Shown here: piece after piece, positions 1 to 11,613 of the stretch
How the letters are laid out: each line of letters opens with the position of its first letter
How positions within the stretch are numbered: the first letter of the stretch is position 1
From: Buttiauxella gaviniae
GTDB lineage: Bacteria > Pseudomonadota > Gammaproteobacteria > Enterobacterales > Enterobacteriaceae
Assembly: GCF_040786275.1 (NCBI RefSeq)
Contig: NZ_JBFMVT010000002.1
Span: 1,116,001-1,180,000, forward strand
Direction: 5' to 3'
DNA length: 64,000 nucleotides
Position numbers and translations under genes: made by a program
Notes under the pieces: model-generated
What the model was told of the DNA's origin: nothing
Databases searched by the model: none
The model's input: only the letters and a program-made list of their open reading frames with translations

Positions 1-30
1 CAGGAATGAAAAATAGGCGCTGGTTAAGAA

Positions 31-46
31 TGTGACATATGTCACC
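31..46. promoter_or_regulatory. CRP-like site, probably upstream of serA
   Basis: TGTGACATATGTCACC matches the CRP consensus TGTGA-N6-TCACA in 9 of 10 conserved bases. In related genomes serA lies next to rpiA and is affected by CRP and Lrp, so this site probably belongs to a serA promoter whose gene lies left of the window. Linking it to serA is inference; only the palindrome is seen. Confidence 0.45.
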
Positions 47-89
47 AAATTTGCCGTTAGATTATTTTGTCATTTTTTATTCATTATTT

Positions 90-108
90 GGGGCGCATGA
101 CACGCCCC
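90..108 (-). terminator. possible rpiA terminator
   Basis: A GGGGCG/CGCCCC stem with a 7-nt loop lies just past the rpiA stop. Read on the minus strand it is followed by an A/T-rich tail without a clean T run, so it is a weak candidate. Confidence 0.4.
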
Positions 109-115
109 GGTCAGA

Positions 116-775
116 TCATTTCACTATGGTTTTCACACCATCGGCGGTTCCAATCAACGCCACATCCGCACCACGGTTAGCAAACAAACCAACCGTCACC
201 ACGCCTGGCAGGCCGTTGATAGCATTTTCCAGCGCGATAGGATCGATAATGCTCAGGCCATAAACATCCAGAATGATGTTGCCGTTATCAGTCACCACGC
301 CCTGGCGGTATTCCGGGCGGCCGCCCAGTTTGACCAGTTCACGCGCCACACAGCTACGCGCCATTGGAATCACTTCCACCGGCAGAGGGAAATTACCCAG
401 GACACCGACCTGTTTGGATGCGTCGGCGATACAAATAAATTTGTCCGCGACAGACGCGATGATCTTCTCGCGCGTCAACGCAGCACCGCCGCCTTTGATC
501 ATCTGCATCTGGCCGTTGATCTCATCGGCACCATCCACGTAGATCCCAAGAGAATCAACTTCGTTAAGATCGTAAACGGTGATCCCAAGGCTTTTCAGTT
601 TTGCGGTGGAAGCGTCGGAGCTAGAAACGGCACCATCAATTTGATGTTTGATCGTTCCGAGGGCATCAATGAAGTGTGCGGCGGTAGAGCCGGTGCCTAC
701 GCCCACGATGGTGCCCGGCTGCACGTATTGTAGTGCTGCCCAGCCGACTGCTTTTTTCAGTTCATCCTGCGTCAT
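116..775 (-). CDS. rpiA: ribose-5-phosphate isomerase A
   Basis: Interconverts ribose 5-phosphate and ribulose 5-phosphate in the non-oxidative pentose phosphate pathway, in the cytosol. The 219-residue product matches the E. coli length when started at the ATG at 775 ([11 protein letters not shown]); the open frame extends further upstream but without family similarity. Visible signatures are the phosphate loop [11 protein letters not shown], the acidic motif YVDGADEIN and the [11 protein letters not shown] motif that carries catalytic residues. It is divergent from argP, as in K-12. Together with tktA, also in this window, it supplies pentose interconversion. Confidence 0.97.
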   Translation of the reverse strand: MTQDELKKAVGWAALQYVQPGTIVGVGTGSTAAHFIDALGTIKHQIDGAVSSSDASTAKLKSLGITVYDLNEVDSLGIYVDGADEINGQMQMIKGGGAALTREKIIASVADKFICIADASKQVGVLGNFPLPVEVIPMARSCVARELVKLGGRPEYRQGVVTDNGNIILDVYGLSIIDPIALENAINGLPGVVTVGLFANRGADVALIGTADGVKTIVK

Positions 776-941
776 GGTTATTTGCCTGTGCTGTGAAAAC
801 TGACGCGCATTATAGTGCATGCTTAATAAGAAAGTCCTCGCCAATGGCCGCACTCATCCGATCTTTATGGATTCAGTCTGGATTGGCTGCAAATTTATGT
901 CATAGTGCTGACATAACTAAAACAGGAGTTAGCTAATAACA

Positions 942-1841
942 ATGAAACGCCCGGACTATAGAACGCTACAGGCGCTGGATGCAGTGATTCGTGAACGAGG
1001 ATTTGAACGCGCGGCACAAAAGCTCTGCATTACTCAATCAGCGGTTTCACAGCGTATCAAGCAACTGGAAAATATGTTCGGCCAGCCATTGTTAGTGCGC
1101 ACGGTTCCCCCTCGTCCTACCGAGCAAGGCCAAAAACTTCTCGCGTTATTACGCCAGGTTGAATTGCTTGAAGAAGAGTGGCTGGGTGACGAACAAACCG
1201 GTTCTACGCCGCTGCTATTGTCGCTCGCGGTGAACGCCGACAGTCTGGCAACCTGGCTGTTGCCCGCGCTGGCGCCTGTTCTTGCCGACTCCCCTATTCG
1301 TCTCAATCTTCAGGTTGAAGATGAAACCCGTACCCAGGAACGCCTGCGCCGCGGTGAAGTAGTCGGCGCGGTTTCTATTCAGCCACAGCCGCTGCCAAGT
1401 TGCCTGGTCGACAGGCTCGGCGCGCTGGATTATCTGTTTGTCGGTTCGAAAGATTTTGCGGCGCGTTATTTTCCTAACGGTGTGACGCGCTCGGCTCTGC
1501 TAAAAGCCCCTGCCGTGGCGTTTGACCATCTCGACGATATGCACCAGGCGTTTTTACAACAGAATTTCGATTTGTCGCCGGGCAGCGTGCCATGCCATAT
1601 CGTTAACTCGTCAGAAGCCTTCGTGCAACTGGCGCGTCAGGGCACCACCTGCTGCATGATCCCGCATTTGCAGATTGAAAGAGAGCTCAATAGCGGCGAG
1701 TTAATCGACCTGACGCCGGGCCTGATGCAGCGGCGTATGCTTTATTGGCATCGCTTTGCACCAGAAAGCCGCATGATGCGTAATGTGACCGATGCGTTGT
1801 TGGAATATGGGCATCGTGTCCTGCGCCAGGACGCTGAATAG
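942..1841 (+). CDS. argP: LysR-type regulator ArgP (arginine/lysine sensing)
   Basis: LysR-family transcription factor (formerly IciA), known to activate the arginine exporter gene argO in response to arginine and to be antagonised by lysine. The 299-residue product has an N-terminal winged helix-turn-helix (about residues 1-60, with [20 protein letters not shown]) followed by a periplasmic-binding-like effector domain (about 90-290). It is nearly identical to E. coli ArgP except for a slightly longer C-terminus. Its known target argO lies 950 bp downstream, past yggE. A strong terminator follows immediately. Confidence 0.97.
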   Translation: MKRPDYRTLQALDAVIRERGFERAAQKLCITQSAVSQRIKQLENMFGQPLLVRTVPPRPTEQGQKLLALLRQVELLEEEWLGDEQTGSTPLLLSLAVNADSLATWLLPALAPVLADSPIRLNLQVEDETRTQERLRRGEVVGAVSIQPQPLPSCLVDRLGALDYLFVGSKDFAARYFPNGVTRSALLKAPAVAFDHLDDMHQAFLQQNFDLSPGSVPCHIVNSSEAFVQLARQGTTCCMIPHLQIERELNSGELIDLTPGLMQRRMLYWHRFAPESRMMRNVTDALLEYGHRVLRQDAE

Positions 1842-1846
1842 AAAAA

Positions 1847-1873
1847 GGCCGCTAATTTAGCGGCCTTTTTTTT
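1847..1873 (+). terminator. argP rho-independent terminator
   Basis: A nine-base-pair stem GGCCGCTAA/TTAGCGGCC with a one-base centre is followed by eight T residues, directly after the argP stop. It is a textbook intrinsic terminator. Confidence 0.92.
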
Positions 1874-1949
1874 GTCGGATGACGCTAACGCTTATCCGAC
1901 CTACATTTTACGGTTTTGTAGGGTGGATAAGCGCAAGCGCCATCCACCA
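1874..1949. repeat. REP/BIME-type palindromic repeat pair
   Basis: Two imperfect palindromes face each other between the convergent genes argP and yggE: one around GGATGACGCTAACGCTTATCC, the other GGTGGATAAGCGCAAGCGCCATCCACC-like, joined by a short spacer. This is the layout of an enterobacterial BIME. Such elements commonly sit in 3' intergenic DNA and stabilise or bound transcripts. The family call rests on pattern only. Confidence 0.7.
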
Positions 1950-1951
1950 TT

Positions 1952-2686
1952 TTATTGAGCAGGCTGCTCGCTCTTAGCGCGTTCCAACTCAAACACTACA
2001 TCAACCTGATCGCCAAACTGAATCGTTTGCTGATCGTAAGTATCCTGGGCTGAAACTGGCGCTGCCGCATCGGCCTTCATCATCCGCACCATCGGCGCTG
2101 GCTGGTAGTTAGAAACGTGATAACGCACGCTATAAACCGGCCCCAGCTTGCTGTTAAAGCCTTCCGCTAATAGCTTCGCCTGACGCATTGCATCATCGAT
2201 AGCTTCTTTACGCGCTTTGTCTTTGTACTGCTCAGGGTTCGCGACCCCAAGCGAAACAGAACGAATTTCGTTAAGACCGGCTTTCAGCGCCTCATCAAGT
2301 AACTCATTCATTTTATCGAGTTTACGCAGCGTGACTTCAACCTGACGCACGGCGCGATAGCCTTTTAGCTGCGTCTTACCGTCTTTCAGGTATTCGTATT
2401 CTGGTTGGGTGCGCAAATTGGCAGCATTAATATCTTTCTTCTCAACACCGCTTTGCTGCAAGAAAGTCAGATACTGTGCCACGCGATCGTCAGCCTGTTT
2501 CTTCGCTGAAGCCGCATCTTTGGCAGATACATTTACTTCGATAGCAAGCGTAGCAATGTCAGGAACGGCATCCACACTTGAAGTACCGGATGTCACAACA
2601 TGCGGGCCGTTTGGCAATTCATCGGCCAGCACCGGAACCGAACCAAATCCCACCAGAGCGGCTAATGCCAGGGTTTTAAACTTCAC
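1952..2686 (-). CDS. yggE: periplasmic SIMPL-domain oxidative stress protein YggE
   Basis: Homologue of E. coli YggE, a SIMPL (DUF541) domain protein linked to lower reactive oxygen levels and stress tolerance; its biochemical role is unresolved. The 244-residue protein starts with a Sec signal peptide (hydrophobic LALAALVGFGSVPVLA, likely cleaved before DELPN), so it is periplasmic. The SIMPL domain covers about residues 30-235. It sits between argP and argO on the argO strand, 108 bp downstream of argO, as in K-12. Confidence 0.93.
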   Translation of the reverse strand: MKFKTLALAALVGFGSVPVLADELPNGPHVVTSGTSSVDAVPDIATLAIEVNVSAKDAASAKKQADDRVAQYLTFLQQSGVEKKDINAANLRTQPEYEYLKDGKTQLKGYRAVRQVEVTLRKLDKMNELLDEALKAGLNEIRSVSLGVANPEQYKDKARKEAIDDAMRQAKLLAEGFNSKLGPVYSVRYHVSNYQPAPMVRMMKADAAAPVSAQDTYDQQTIQFGDQVDVVFELERAKSEQPAQ

Positions 2687-2794
2687 TGTAATTCCTCCAT
2701 GCTACATTCCACTGTCATTACACCCGCAGAGAACACGGGTGTCTGGCTGGAAGCTTAGCCTGGAATAACAACTTGTCTATCGGAAAAAGGCGAA

Positions 2795-3430
2795 TTAACT
2801 CAACAGAGAAGTCAGATGACGAACACCGTCAGCGGCGAGTTGCAATGCGATAAACCACATTACCAACCCCACTACCCCATTGATTATACGCTGGGCTTTC
2901 GCAGTGCGCAGGCGCGGTGCCAGCCATGCGGCAAGAATCGCCAGGCCATAAAACCACAGGATAGACGCGCTCACCGTTCCCAGCGCAAACCAACGTTTTG
3001 GCTCATCTGCCAACTGCCCACCGAGACTGCCTAAAACCACAAAAGTATCGAGATAAACATGAGGGTTAAGCCAGGTGACGGCCAACACGGTCGCAATGAT
3101 TTTCCATCGCCCTTGCTTGAGCACTTCCGCAGAAGCCAGTTCTACACTGCTGCTCATCGCAGTACGCAATGCCCCCCAACCGTACCAGAGCAAAAAGGCC
3201 ACGCCGCCCCAGGTAACAATCGCCAGCAGCCACGGCGACTGCATCAGAAGTGCGCTCCCGCCAAATATCCCGCCGCAAATCAGCAACAAATCACTTAATG
3301 CGCAAAGGGACGCAATCATCAAGTGGTATTCGCGACGAATCCCCTGGTTCATGACAAAAGCATTTTGCGGCCCAAGAGGCAGAATTAACGCAGCGCCTAA
3401 GGTAAGACCTTGAAAAAAATAAGATAACAT
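2795..3430 (-). CDS. argO: L-arginine exporter ArgO (LysE family)
   Basis: Inner-membrane exporter of L-arginine and the toxic analogue canavanine. The 211-residue sequence is almost wholly hydrophobic, with about six membrane helices and the LysE-family N-terminal motif [20 protein letters not shown]. The start ATG at 3430 gives the E. coli length. In K-12 transcription depends on ArgP bound just upstream; here 149 bp of A/T-rich DNA separates argO from the mscS stop and would hold that promoter. Confidence 0.96.
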   Translation of the reverse strand: MLSYFFQGLTLGAALILPLGPQNAFVMNQGIRREYHLMIASLCALSDLLLICGGIFGGSALLMQSPWLLAIVTWGGVAFLLWYGWGALRTAMSSSVELASAEVLKQGRWKIIATVLAVTWLNPHVYLDTFVVLGSLGGQLADEPKRWFALGTVSASILWFYGLAILAAWLAPRLRTAKAQRIINGVVGLVMWFIALQLAADGVRHLTSLLS

Positions 3431-3548
3431 GATGGTTCACTCTTCAATATTTAGCCCTGTTTAGCCATTGAGAGAGAGTGTAATGGGGAAAAATTATTAG
3501 AGGAAATGGATAATTTTAATGGTTTATCAGATTTACTAATAACTAGCA

Positions 3549-3566
3549 GGCCAGCCGAAGCTGGCC
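3549..3566 (-). terminator. mscS downstream hairpin
   Basis: A perfect seven-base-pair stem GGCCAGC/GCTGGCC with a CGAA tetraloop lies 14 bp past the mscS stop. The tail on the minus strand is only moderately T-rich, so termination efficiency is uncertain. Confidence 0.6.
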
Positions 3567-3579
3567 CAAGAAACCATGT

Positions 3580-4440
3580 TTACGCGGCTTCTGCTTCTCT
3601 TACGCGTCTGAAGTTCACGTCCATTTGTGGATAAGGGAAGCTGATACCCTGGGCATCAAACTCTTTCTTAATACGCTCCAGCACGTCCCAATAAACATTT
3701 TGCAGGTCGCCGCTGTTGCTCCAGGTGCGCACCACAAAGTTGATTGACGATGCACCGAGCTCGTTGAGGCGCACGGTCATTTCGCGATCTTTTAAGATGC
3801 GCTCATCGCTGTTGATAATATCCGTCAGGATCTTTTTAACCTGATCGATATCTGAGTCATACGCCACGCTGATAATAAACTCGTTACGGCGCACCGGCTC
3901 GCGGGAGTAGTTAATAATATTACCCGCAATGATTTTGCCGTTTGGCACCACGACGATTTTGCCGTCTACAGTGCGCATGGTCGTAGAGAAAATCTGTACG
4001 TTAAGCACGGTTCCGGCAATACCACCCAGATCAACATACTCACCTGCACGGAACGGACGGAAAGTGACCAGCAGCACGCCCGCAGCCAAGTTGGAAAGCG
4101 AACCCTGCAAAGCCAGGCCAATCGCCAAACCTGCGGCACCCAATACGGCGATAACCGACGCCGTTTGCACGCCAACGCGGCCAAGTGCGGCAATTAACGT
4201 AAAAGCGATAATGCCGTAACGCACCAGAGCTGAGAGGAAATCCGCAACCGTTGCATCGATATGACGAGCTAACATCACGCGGTTAATGCCGTTGGACACC
4301 ACACGAGCGACGATCATGCCGACGATAATAATAGCAATCGCCGCCACAATGTTGACCGCATAGCTCAGCAGTAACGCCTGGTTGCGCACCAGCCAGCCCC
4401 CGGCATTATTAATACTGTCTACTACATTGAGATCTTCCAT
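3580..4440 (-). CDS. mscS: small-conductance mechanosensitive channel MscS
   Basis: Homoheptameric inner-membrane channel that opens under membrane tension to release solutes during hypo-osmotic shock. The 286-residue length equals E. coli MscS. Three membrane helices occupy about residues 25-130; the pore helix carries the alanine/glycine-rich stretch [22 protein letters not shown]. The cytosolic beta domain and cage follow ([19 protein letters not shown] onward). A good ribosome site, AAGGAAC, precedes the ATG. In K-12 the downstream neighbour of fbaA is mscS; here the tdc operon is interposed. Confidence 0.97.
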   Translation of the reverse strand: MEDLNVVDSINNAGGWLVRNQALLLSYAVNIVAAIAIIIVGMIVARVVSNGINRVMLARHIDATVADFLSALVRYGIIAFTLIAALGRVGVQTASVIAVLGAAGLAIGLALQGSLSNLAAGVLLVTFRPFRAGEYVDLGGIAGTVLNVQIFSTTMRTVDGKIVVVPNGKIIAGNIINYSREPVRRNEFIISVAYDSDIDQVKKILTDIINSDERILKDREMTVRLNELGASSINFVVRTWSNSGDLQNVYWDVLERIKKEFDAQGISFPYPQMDVNFRRVREAEAA

Positions 4441-4570
4441 TCACGGTTCCTTGTTATTACTAAAATTCTGCACCCTAAAGGCACAAGTGAGACTTTAAAG
4501 GGTAATCAAAACAAGCGAATATGCCAAGGCGGTCACAAAAATGATTGAAAAATCAAACTGTACAGAGAGG

Positions 4571-4594
4571 GAAATAAACCCGCCGAAGCGGGCT
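4571..4594 (-). terminator. tdc operon terminator
   Basis: A CCCGC/GCGGG stem with a CGAA loop lies directly after the tdcE stop, followed on the minus strand by GTTTATTTC. It closes the operon after tdcE, which fits the absence of tdcF and tdcG. Confidence 0.75.
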
Positions 4595-4599
4595 ATTAA

Positions 4600-6894
4600 C
4601 TAAAGTGCATGGGTGAAAGTGCGGGAGATAACATCTTGCTGCTGCTCGCGCGTTAAGGCATTAAAACGCACGGCGTAGCCGGAAACGCGAATCGTCAGCG
4701 TCGGGTAATTTTCAGGGTGTTTAACAGCATCCATCAACATTTCCCGATTCATCACGTTCACATTCAAATGCTGCCCGCCCTCGGTTTTCACATCGTGATG
4801 GAAATAACCATCCAGCAGCCCAACCAGGTTTAACTGGCGCACGGCGTCATCTTTGCCCAGTGCCGCAGGAACAATAGAGAAGGTGTATGAGATGCCGTCT
4901 TTTGCATAACTGAACGGCAGTTTCGCCACCGACGTTAAAGAAGCCACGGCCCCTTTACGATCTCTGCCGTGCATAGGGTTAGCCCCCGGTGCAAATGGCG
5001 TTCCACCGCGGCGGCCGTCTGGTGTATTCCCCGTTTTTTGCCCATACACCACGTTTGAGGTGATCGTCAGGATCGATTGCGTCGGCACGGCATTGCGATA
5101 AGTCGGCAGCGCCTGGATCTTCTTCATAAAGCGCTCAACAAGATCGCAGGCGATAGCATCAACACGATCGTCATTATTGCCGTACTGCGGGTAATCCCCT
5201 TCGATCACAAAATCGAGCGCCAGCCCGTTATGGTCGCGCACCGGTTTTACAGTGGCGTACTTAATCGCGGAGAGAGAATCCACCGCAACCGATAATCCGG
5301 CAATGCCACACGCCATGGTGCGATAAACGTCCCTGTCATGCAGAGCCATCAGCGACGCTTCGTAGCTGTATTTGTCGTGCATGTAGTGGATGAGATTGAG
5401 CGCGGTTATGTATTGCGCCGCCAGCCAGTCCATAAAGTGGTCGAGGCTGCTCATCACCGTTTCATAATCCAGGACGTCATCCAGCAGCATGGGCATTTTC
5501 GGCCCGACCTGGATTTTGAGTTTTTCATCCATGCCGCCGTTGATGCAATACAGCAGCGTTTTTGCCAGGTTGGCACGTGCGCCAAAGAACTGCATCTGCT
5601 TACCGATAACCATCGGGCTTACGCAGCAGGCAATGGCGTAATCATCGCTGTCAAAATCGCAGCGCATCAGGTCATCGTTTTCATACTGCAACGATGAGGT
5701 TTCTATCGAGACTTTTGCCGCATACACTTTGAACGCTTTCGGCAGGGCTTCCGACCACAAAATAGTGAGATTCGGCTCCGGTGCAGGGCCCATGGTGTAA
5801 AGGGTGTTCAGATAGCGATAGGCGTTTTTGGTGACCAGCGTGCGCCCATCAAGCCCCATCCCGCCGATGACCTCTGTCGCCCAGATAGGGTCGCCTGAGA
5901 AGAGGGAATCAAACTCAGGCGTACGGAGGAAACGCACCATGCGGATCTTCATAATGAAATGGTCGACCAGCTCCTGGGCCTGAACTTCTGTCAGCAAGCC
6001 TGCTTTCAGATCGCGCTCGATATAAATATCGATAAACGTTGTGGTGCGCCCGAGGGACATCGCCCCACCGTTTTGCGATTTCACCGCCGCCAGATAGGCA
6101 AAATAGAGCCATTGCAACGCTTCCTGCGCGTTACGCGCCGGGCGTGAAATATCAAAGCCGTAATTCTCCGCCATCTCTTGAATTTGCAGCAGCGCACGAC
6201 GATGCTCAGACAACTCTTCGCGCAGGCGGATTACCGCCTCCAGATTTTCACCGCGTTCGAGCTGGCCTTGTAGATCGGCAAACTGCAACTCACGCTCGCG
6301 AACCAGGAAAGCAATGCCGTACAGCGCCACGCGGCGATAGTCCCCAATGATTCGCCCGCGTCCGTAACCGTCCGGTAAACCGGTCAGCACGCCTGATTTA
6401 CGGCAGCGCAGAATATCCGGTGAATAAACGTCAAATACGCCCTGATTATGGGTTTTACGCAGCGAGGTAAACTGGTATTCGAAGTCAGCATCCATTTCAC
6501 GACCATAAGCCTCAAACGAGCTTTTGATCATATTGATTCCGCCGTAAGGATGCAGGGCACGCTTTAAAGGTTTATCAGTTTGCAACCCAACAATCTTTTC
6601 CCGCTCTTTAATAATATAGCCCGGCGCATGGGCGGTAATTGTTGTGGCAATATTCGTGTCGAAATCCACCGGTGCATGAGTAGCGTTTTCGATACGAATA
6701 CCGTCCATCACTTTTTCCCAAAGCGCACTTGTGGCGGGAGTGGCTCCAGCTAAAAAAGATTCATCGCCTTCATACGGGGTATAATTCTGCTGGATAAAAT
6801 CCCGAACATTTATTTTCTTTTTCCATTCGTCACCGGAGAATTTCTGCCAGGCATGGGAATAACTATCGATGTTAATATCAATATCCACATTCAT
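4600..6894 (-). CDS. tdcE: 2-ketobutyrate formate-lyase / pyruvate formate-lyase TdcE
   Basis: Glycyl-radical enzyme that cleaves 2-ketobutyrate (or pyruvate) with CoA to propionyl-CoA (acetyl-CoA) plus formate during anaerobic threonine/serine fermentation. The 764 residues match E. coli TdcE. The adjacent active-site cysteines are visible in [10 protein letters not shown], and the glycyl-radical motif RVSGYAVRF lies about 25 residues from the C-terminus. It needs a radical-SAM activase (PflA), not encoded here. It is the last gene of this tdc operon, 30 bp after tdcD. K-12 carries tdcF and tdcG next; neither is present. Confidence 0.95.
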   Translation of the reverse strand: MNVDIDINIDSYSHAWQKFSGDEWKKKINVRDFIQQNYTPYEGDESFLAGATPATSALWEKVMDGIRIENATHAPVDFDTNIATTITAHAPGYIIKEREKIVGLQTDKPLKRALHPYGGINMIKSSFEAYGREMDADFEYQFTSLRKTHNQGVFDVYSPDILRCRKSGVLTGLPDGYGRGRIIGDYRRVALYGIAFLVRERELQFADLQGQLERGENLEAVIRLREELSEHRRALLQIQEMAENYGFDISRPARNAQEALQWLYFAYLAAVKSQNGGAMSLGRTTTFIDIYIERDLKAGLLTEVQAQELVDHFIMKIRMVRFLRTPEFDSLFSGDPIWATEVIGGMGLDGRTLVTKNAYRYLNTLYTMGPAPEPNLTILWSEALPKAFKVYAAKVSIETSSLQYENDDLMRCDFDSDDYAIACCVSPMVIGKQMQFFGARANLAKTLLYCINGGMDEKLKIQVGPKMPMLLDDVLDYETVMSSLDHFMDWLAAQYITALNLIHYMHDKYSYEASLMALHDRDVYRTMACGIAGLSVAVDSLSAIKYATVKPVRDHNGLALDFVIEGDYPQYGNNDDRVDAIACDLVERFMKKIQALPTYRNAVPTQSILTITSNVVYGQKTGNTPDGRRGGTPFAPGANPMHGRDRKGAVASLTSVAKLPFSYAKDGISYTFSIVPAALGKDDAVRQLNLVGLLDGYFHHDVKTEGGQHLNVNVMNREMLMDAVKHPENYPTLTIRVSGYAVRFNALTREQQQDVISRTFTHAL

Positions 6895-6924
6895 TACTTC
6901 ATTCCTTTAGACCAGATAATTAAT

Positions 6925-8133
6925 TCAGGCGTATTGCGCTACCAGGCTCTCTTTTCCCAAATGCAGCGCATCAAGGGCAATCATTTTCTCTTCATTTGTA
7001 GGAATAACGGCGCAGAAAATAGGTGACTCAGGTTTTGAAATAACTCGCTCGCCTTCCCGGTTAGAGTATTTATTTTTTTCTTCGTCCAGAATAATGCCGA
7101 ATACGCGTAAGTGCTCGCTGACCAGTTGCCGAATAAATATTGAGTTTTCACCAATACCGCCGGTAAAAATAACACCATCAAAGCGATTTAAAGATGCGGC
7201 ATGCGCGCCAATAGTTCTGGCAATACGATGAACAAAGGTCTTAATAGTTAACTGCGCTCGAACATCGCCATTGTGCCTGGCTTTCTCCAGCGTCCGTAAA
7301 TCCGAAGATAAACCGGAAAGCCCCAATAGGCCGGACTCCTTATTAACCACTTGTTCAAGGTCATCAAGAGATTGCCCGCTCTGGCGAGCAAGCCAGGCCA
7401 TCGCGCCAAAATCCACATCACCGCAGCGCGTGCCCATAATCAGCCCTTCGAGCGGCGTCATGCCCATCGACGTATCGACGCTCTCACCATTCTGAACCGC
7501 ACAAATTGAAGCCCCATTTCCTAAGTGAGCAATCACTAACCCCGAATTTCCTGGCTCCAGCCCTAATAATTCGGCGGCCTGCCGGGCGACATAGCGGTGC
7601 GAGGTGCCATGAAATCCATAGCGGCGCACGCCATACTCTTCGAAGTAACGGTATGGCAGCCCATACAAATACGCTTCAGGTTTCAGAGTCTGGTGGAAAC
7701 TGGTATCGAATACTGCGACCTGTGGAACGCCAGGAAAACGTAGCAGTGATGATTCCACCCCGTGCAAATTGGCGTAATTATGCAAAGGCGCCAGTGGTGA
7801 AACCTGGCGAATTTTCTCAATCACGTCCTCAGTGATTAACACCGATTCACTAAATAAAGATCCGCCATGAGCAATTCGGTGGCCTATAAAAGCTACGCTA
7901 TCAGATAAATCACGAATTTCGAGCTCCGCAGATATTGCTGCAAGTGCATCTTCATAATTCTGGCGAGCCAGAATTACTGGCTCCCCATCATTAACGATTA
8001 TAAATGCACGCTCTGTATTAATCCCTTCGCAAATCCCGGATAAAAGCACATCGTACGTTTCTGCATCCAGTACTGAAAATTTAACCGAGGAAGAACCACA
8101 ATTAATCGTCAGTACAACTGGGTAATCGTTCAT
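6925..8133 (-). CDS. tdcD: propionate kinase TdcD
   Basis: Acetate/propionate kinase (ASKHA fold) that makes ATP from propionyl phosphate, the substrate-level phosphorylation step of threonine fermentation. Its 402 residues equal E. coli TdcD. Signatures are the N-terminal [14 protein letters not shown], the FDTSFH and [11 protein letters not shown] substrate motifs and the nucleotide motif GGIGENS. It lies 37 bp after tdcC and 30 bp before tdcE in the same operon. Confidence 0.96.
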   Translation of the reverse strand: MNDYPVVLTINCGSSSVKFSVLDAETYDVLLSGICEGINTERAFIIVNDGEPVILARQNYEDALAAISAELEIRDLSDSVAFIGHRIAHGGSLFSESVLITEDVIEKIRQVSPLAPLHNYANLHGVESSLLRFPGVPQVAVFDTSFHQTLKPEAYLYGLPYRYFEEYGVRRYGFHGTSHRYVARQAAELLGLEPGNSGLVIAHLGNGASICAVQNGESVDTSMGMTPLEGLIMGTRCGDVDFGAMAWLARQSGQSLDDLEQVVNKESGLLGLSGLSSDLRTLEKARHNGDVRAQLTIKTFVHRIARTIGAHAASLNRFDGVIFTGGIGENSIFIRQLVSEHLRVFGIILDEEKNKYSNREGERVISKPESPIFCAVIPTNEEKMIALDALHLGKESLVAQYA

Positions 8134-8170
8134 TTTTAAGTTCCACTCATCCTGAGTAAATCACAAACAA

Positions 8171-9502
8171 TCAGATTAATTTGTAGACAATATTAAGAAT
8201 CGTCAACAATCCAATGACGGTGACAAAAATGTTCTCGGTTTTACCTTTGTATTTCGCAAGCGCAGGCGTTTTGCGAATTGCATACATCGGCAGCAGGCAA
8301 AGCAGTGAGGCGATAATTGGCGCACCCATGGCTTCAATTAAATCCAGGATGTTCGGGTTGGCGTAAGCCACAATCCAGGTGGAGCCCATGATAAAGATCA
8401 TGCTGATAAAATTAAGTTTTCCGCCGGAAACTTTGGTTTTATCACCTTTATAACCAAACTTGAGGATCAGCCCGTTCAGCCCTTCCAGCGTGCCGAGGTA
8501 GTGGCCGAAGAAGGATTTGAAGATAGCCACCAGTGCAATCACCGACGCGCCATATTCCAGCGTAGTTGCGAAGGTGGATTTTGTGCCGGACATCGAAGAG
8601 AAGTGGTTTGCCAGATAAGAAAGCACGGGAATATTCTGCGCTTTCGCTTCGGCCATATTCTGTGGCGAGAGCGTAAACAGGCAGCTAAAGGCAAAGAACA
8701 TCACAACGGCCACCATCAGGATGCTGGCGCGGGAAATAATCTTCGAGCACTTGTCTTCAGTAAACTGTCTGCCAAAGTCATGCTCGTACTCTTCGCGTTT
8801 GGACACCACAAAAGAAGAGACAATCGGTGAGAAGTTAAAGGAGAAGACCATAATGGAAATGCCTAGCCAGACAGTGACCAGAATGCCGTCGCTACCGGTG
8901 AAAGAGATGTCACTCAGGCTGGCTTGATCAATGACCGCAGAGTTCCAGTAAGGGATCAGCGACAGCGAAATCACGACGAGGCAGGCGATGAAAGGAAAGA
9001 CCAAATAACTCATGACCTTAACCATCAAATCTTTACCGAAGAAGATGACAAAAGCCATCAACAGCAGCAAAAACAGCGCCACTACGCCACGGTTAAGCGG
9101 CATAAGCTGAAGCTGATTCTCCCAGAAAGTCATAAAAGTATTGGTAATCGTGACGCCATAAATCCAGAGCAGCGGGCAAATAGCAAAAAAGTACAGGAAA
9201 GTAATAACCACACCGCCTGTCTTACCAAAATGCTCTTCTACCGTTTCAGTGATATTTCCCGAAGGATTGCTGCCAGAAAGACAAAGGCGAGCCAGTGCCC
9301 GATGGCAATAAAAGGCTATCGGAAAAGCCAGGAACAGCATGATTACAATCGGAATTAAGCCACCGTAACCTGCGCGGATGGGGAAAAATAAAACCCCTGC
9401 GCCAATAGCGGTGCCAAATAACCCTAGAGTCCATGTGGTGTCAGATTTACGCCATGGCGCAGTGGCTTGTTGACCAATGAGGGTTGCATCAGTATTACTC
9501 AT
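8171..9502 (-). CDS. tdcC: threonine/serine:H+ symporter TdcC
   Basis: Inner-membrane proton symporter that imports L-threonine and L-serine to feed the tdc pathway. The ATG at 9502 gives 443 residues, the E. coli length; the open frame continues 11 codons upstream but [10 protein letters not shown] aligns with the family N-terminus. About eleven hydrophobic helices are visible, beginning with [20 protein letters not shown], which holds the helix-breaking GTAIGAG motif of the HAAAP family. It follows tdcB after 85 bp. Confidence 0.96.
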   Translation of the reverse strand: MSNTDATLIGQQATAPWRKSDTTWTLGLFGTAIGAGVLFFPIRAGYGGLIPIVIMLFLAFPIAFYCHRALARLCLSGSNPSGNITETVEEHFGKTGGVVITFLYFFAICPLLWIYGVTITNTFMTFWENQLQLMPLNRGVVALFLLLLMAFVIFFGKDLMVKVMSYLVFPFIACLVVISLSLIPYWNSAVIDQASLSDISFTGSDGILVTVWLGISIMVFSFNFSPIVSSFVVSKREEYEHDFGRQFTEDKCSKIISRASILMVAVVMFFAFSCLFTLSPQNMAEAKAQNIPVLSYLANHFSSMSGTKSTFATTLEYGASVIALVAIFKSFFGHYLGTLEGLNGLILKFGYKGDKTKVSGGKLNFISMIFIMGSTWIVAYANPNILDLIEAMGAPIIASLLCLLPMYAIRKTPALAKYKGKTENIFVTVIGLLTILNIVYKLI

Positions 9503-9587
9503 AATAGAGTTCCTTAAATTATATATCCGTTGCATTTCTGGCTACATTACTCATCATTGCCCTGCAGCCAGAATTATGGGGAGTATA

Positions 9588-10577
9588 TCAAATATCTGCT
9601 GAGCCCGTAATTTGTGAAACACGCGAAAGATCGATGTTTCCACCTGAGATAATGCTTACTGTTTTACGCCCTTTAATATAATGGTCGAGCTTACCGCTTA
9701 ATAAAGCCGCAGAGGCTAATGCTCCCGCACCTTCGGTAATCACTTTATTGCGTTGAATGAGCGCCACCATACTATTTTTGATTTCTTCTTCGCTGACTAA
9801 AATAATATCCGTCACTAATTTTTTCACAATTTCAAACGTTAAACGGCCCGGACGTGAAACATCGCAGCCATCAGCTAACGTACCTGCATTACGATGTGCC
9901 ATCAGCTCACCTTTATAAAACGAGGCCGCCATTCCATGTACGTTTTCTGCCTGTACGCCGATAATATTGATTGTTGGGTTAATAGATTTTATCGCCAACG
10001 CAATACCGGCGATTAGACCACCGCCGCCAATCGGAACAATCACATTATCCACGTCATATAAATCTTCGAGAATCTCAAGGCCTATTGTACCTTGGCCGGC
10101 AATCACTTTTTCATCGTCATAAGGTGGAATAAAGATGCGCCCTTCCATCTCCACAATTTCGCTAACCTTGGCGATAGTGTCATTGAAATTATCGCCATGC
10201 ATAACGACCTGCGCCGAATAATCAGTCGTTGCAGCCACTTTAGATTTTGGTGCGCCGTTAGGCATAACGACTTTGCCATCAATCCCCAGAATAGCGCAGG
10301 AAAGTGAGACGCCTTGCGCATGGTTACCTGCAGAACAAGCCACCACCCCTTTTTTTCTTTCTTCTTCAGTCAGGGAACTGAGCTTATTAAAAGCGCCACG
10401 TATTTTAAATGAACCTGTACGCTGCATGTTTTCAAATTTTAAAAATATTTCTCCCTGACAGCATTCGCTGAGATAATTAGACCTTGGCATTCCTGTCTTG
10501 TATATATAACCCGCTAATCTTTTTTTCGCTTCAAGAACATCAATAATAGTGACAGGGAGTTCATAATCGATATGCAT
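9588..10577 (-). CDS. tdcB: catabolic threonine dehydratase TdcB
   Basis: PLP enzyme that deaminates L-threonine to 2-ketobutyrate and ammonia (also L-serine to pyruvate); the E. coli enzyme is AMP-activated and anaerobically induced. The PLP lysine is K58 in GSFKIRGAF, the phosphate-binding loop is GGGGLIAG, and SGGNIDLS is near the C-terminus. There is no C-terminal ACT domain, separating it from biosynthetic IlvA. The ATG at 10577 (ribosome site TTGAGG) gives 329 residues as in E. coli; the 15 codons upstream in frame look non-coding. Confidence 0.96.
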   Translation of the reverse strand: MHIDYELPVTIIDVLEAKKRLAGYIYKTGMPRSNYLSECCQGEIFLKFENMQRTGSFKIRGAFNKLSSLTEEERKKGVVACSAGNHAQGVSLSCAILGIDGKVVMPNGAPKSKVAATTDYSAQVVMHGDNFNDTIAKVSEIVEMEGRIFIPPYDDEKVIAGQGTIGLEILEDLYDVDNVIVPIGGGGLIAGIALAIKSINPTINIIGVQAENVHGMAASFYKGELMAHRNAGTLADGCDVSRPGRLTFEIVKKLVTDIILVSEEEIKNSMVALIQRNKVITEGAGALASAALLSGKLDHYIKGRKTVSIISGGNIDLSRVSQITGSADI

Positions 10578-10674
10578 GTTGACCTCAAGAATTAAAAGCA
10601 AAAATAATATCGGCGGTGACATTTTTAATATGCCACCTTGATTGAATTTTATATTTATCAGTTACTGGATAAAG

Positions 10675-11613
10675 CTACGCGACTTCAGTTAATTGAGTGC
10701 GTTGAAACTGGCTACGTAATGAATGTTTTCTGGCAAGCTCAACTAATGTCGCGGCAGATCGATTTATTCGATAATTTTTAGACCAAACCGCAGCGTAGCG
10801 AGCGACCGGTAACTTATCCTCAACGGGAACTTTAATAAATTGGTTAGAGCCAAACGGGGAAATCATATCTCGGGGAATAACCGTTAAGAAACCGGCATTA
10901 AGTACCAGGTTATAAATCGTCACTACCGAATCTGTTTTAACGATGTTTTCACTTTTGATGTTGTTCTTTTGAAGGGTAGTGAGAAGTTCACTGTAATAAC
11001 CCATTTCCGTTTGCGGTAATACCCATTGCTCATGACTTAATGCGCTAAGCGTGGTCGTGCCTCTAATCACTCGCGTTCGGTTTGCTACCAGAATAAATTC
11101 TGACTCAAACAGAGGCTCAATGTGGAGATCCTGGAGCAGCATTTCATCGCTCAATGTTCCGATGGCAAAATCCAGGCGACCATCACGAATAGCGGGCAAG
11201 AAAGAAGAAAGCTGGGCTTCGAACATCGAAACCTGAACCTGCGGGAATAGCTCCTTAAATTCTTTCATCATTCCCGGTAAAAAAGTAAAACCGATAAGCG
11301 ACGGGTAGCCAAATGAGACGTCGATAACCGTGTTGCCGATCATACCATTCATTTCGCTACACATATTTCTTAACTCACGCGTGATGGATTCTGCGTGAGT
11401 CAGGAGCACTTTTCCTGCTTCGGTTAATTTTACACCGGTATTTTTTCTGATAATTAGCTCTAAACCAAAATAGGTTTCCATGTCGCTAATAATTTTACTG
11501 ACAGCGGGCTGAGTCAGGCTAAGTTGTTTTGCGGCTGAACCAAATGATCCACTTCTGACCACTTCCTGAAAAACAAGCAAATGCTGTGTCTTCGGTAATG
11601 AGTTATTGTCCAT
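10675..11613 (-). CDS. tdcA: LysR-type activator of the tdc operon TdcA
   Basis: First gene of the operon it activates. The 312-residue product has an N-terminal LysR helix-turn-helix (about residues 5-65, GSAAKQLSLTQPAVSKII) and an effector-binding domain with the conserved stretch NMGYYSELLTTLQ-like near residue 200. The C-terminus diverges from E. coli TdcA, as is usual. Codons and base composition are more A/T-rich than in the flanking glycolytic genes. The 97-bp gap to tdcB has no obvious promoter, consistent with cotranscription. Confidence 0.94.
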   Translation of the reverse strand: MDNNSLPKTQHLLVFQEVVRSGSFGSAAKQLSLTQPAVSKIISDMETYFGLELIIRKNTGVKLTEAGKVLLTHAESITRELRNMCSEMNGMIGNTVIDVSFGYPSLIGFTFLPGMMKEFKELFPQVQVSMFEAQLSSFLPAIRDGRLDFAIGTLSDEMLLQDLHIEPLFESEFILVANRTRVIRGTTTLSALSHEQWVLPQTEMGYYSELLTTLQKNNIKSENIVKTDSVVTIYNLVLNAGFLTVIPRDMISPFGSNQFIKVPVEDKLPVARYAAVWSKNYRINRSAATLVELARKHSLRSQFQRTQLTEVA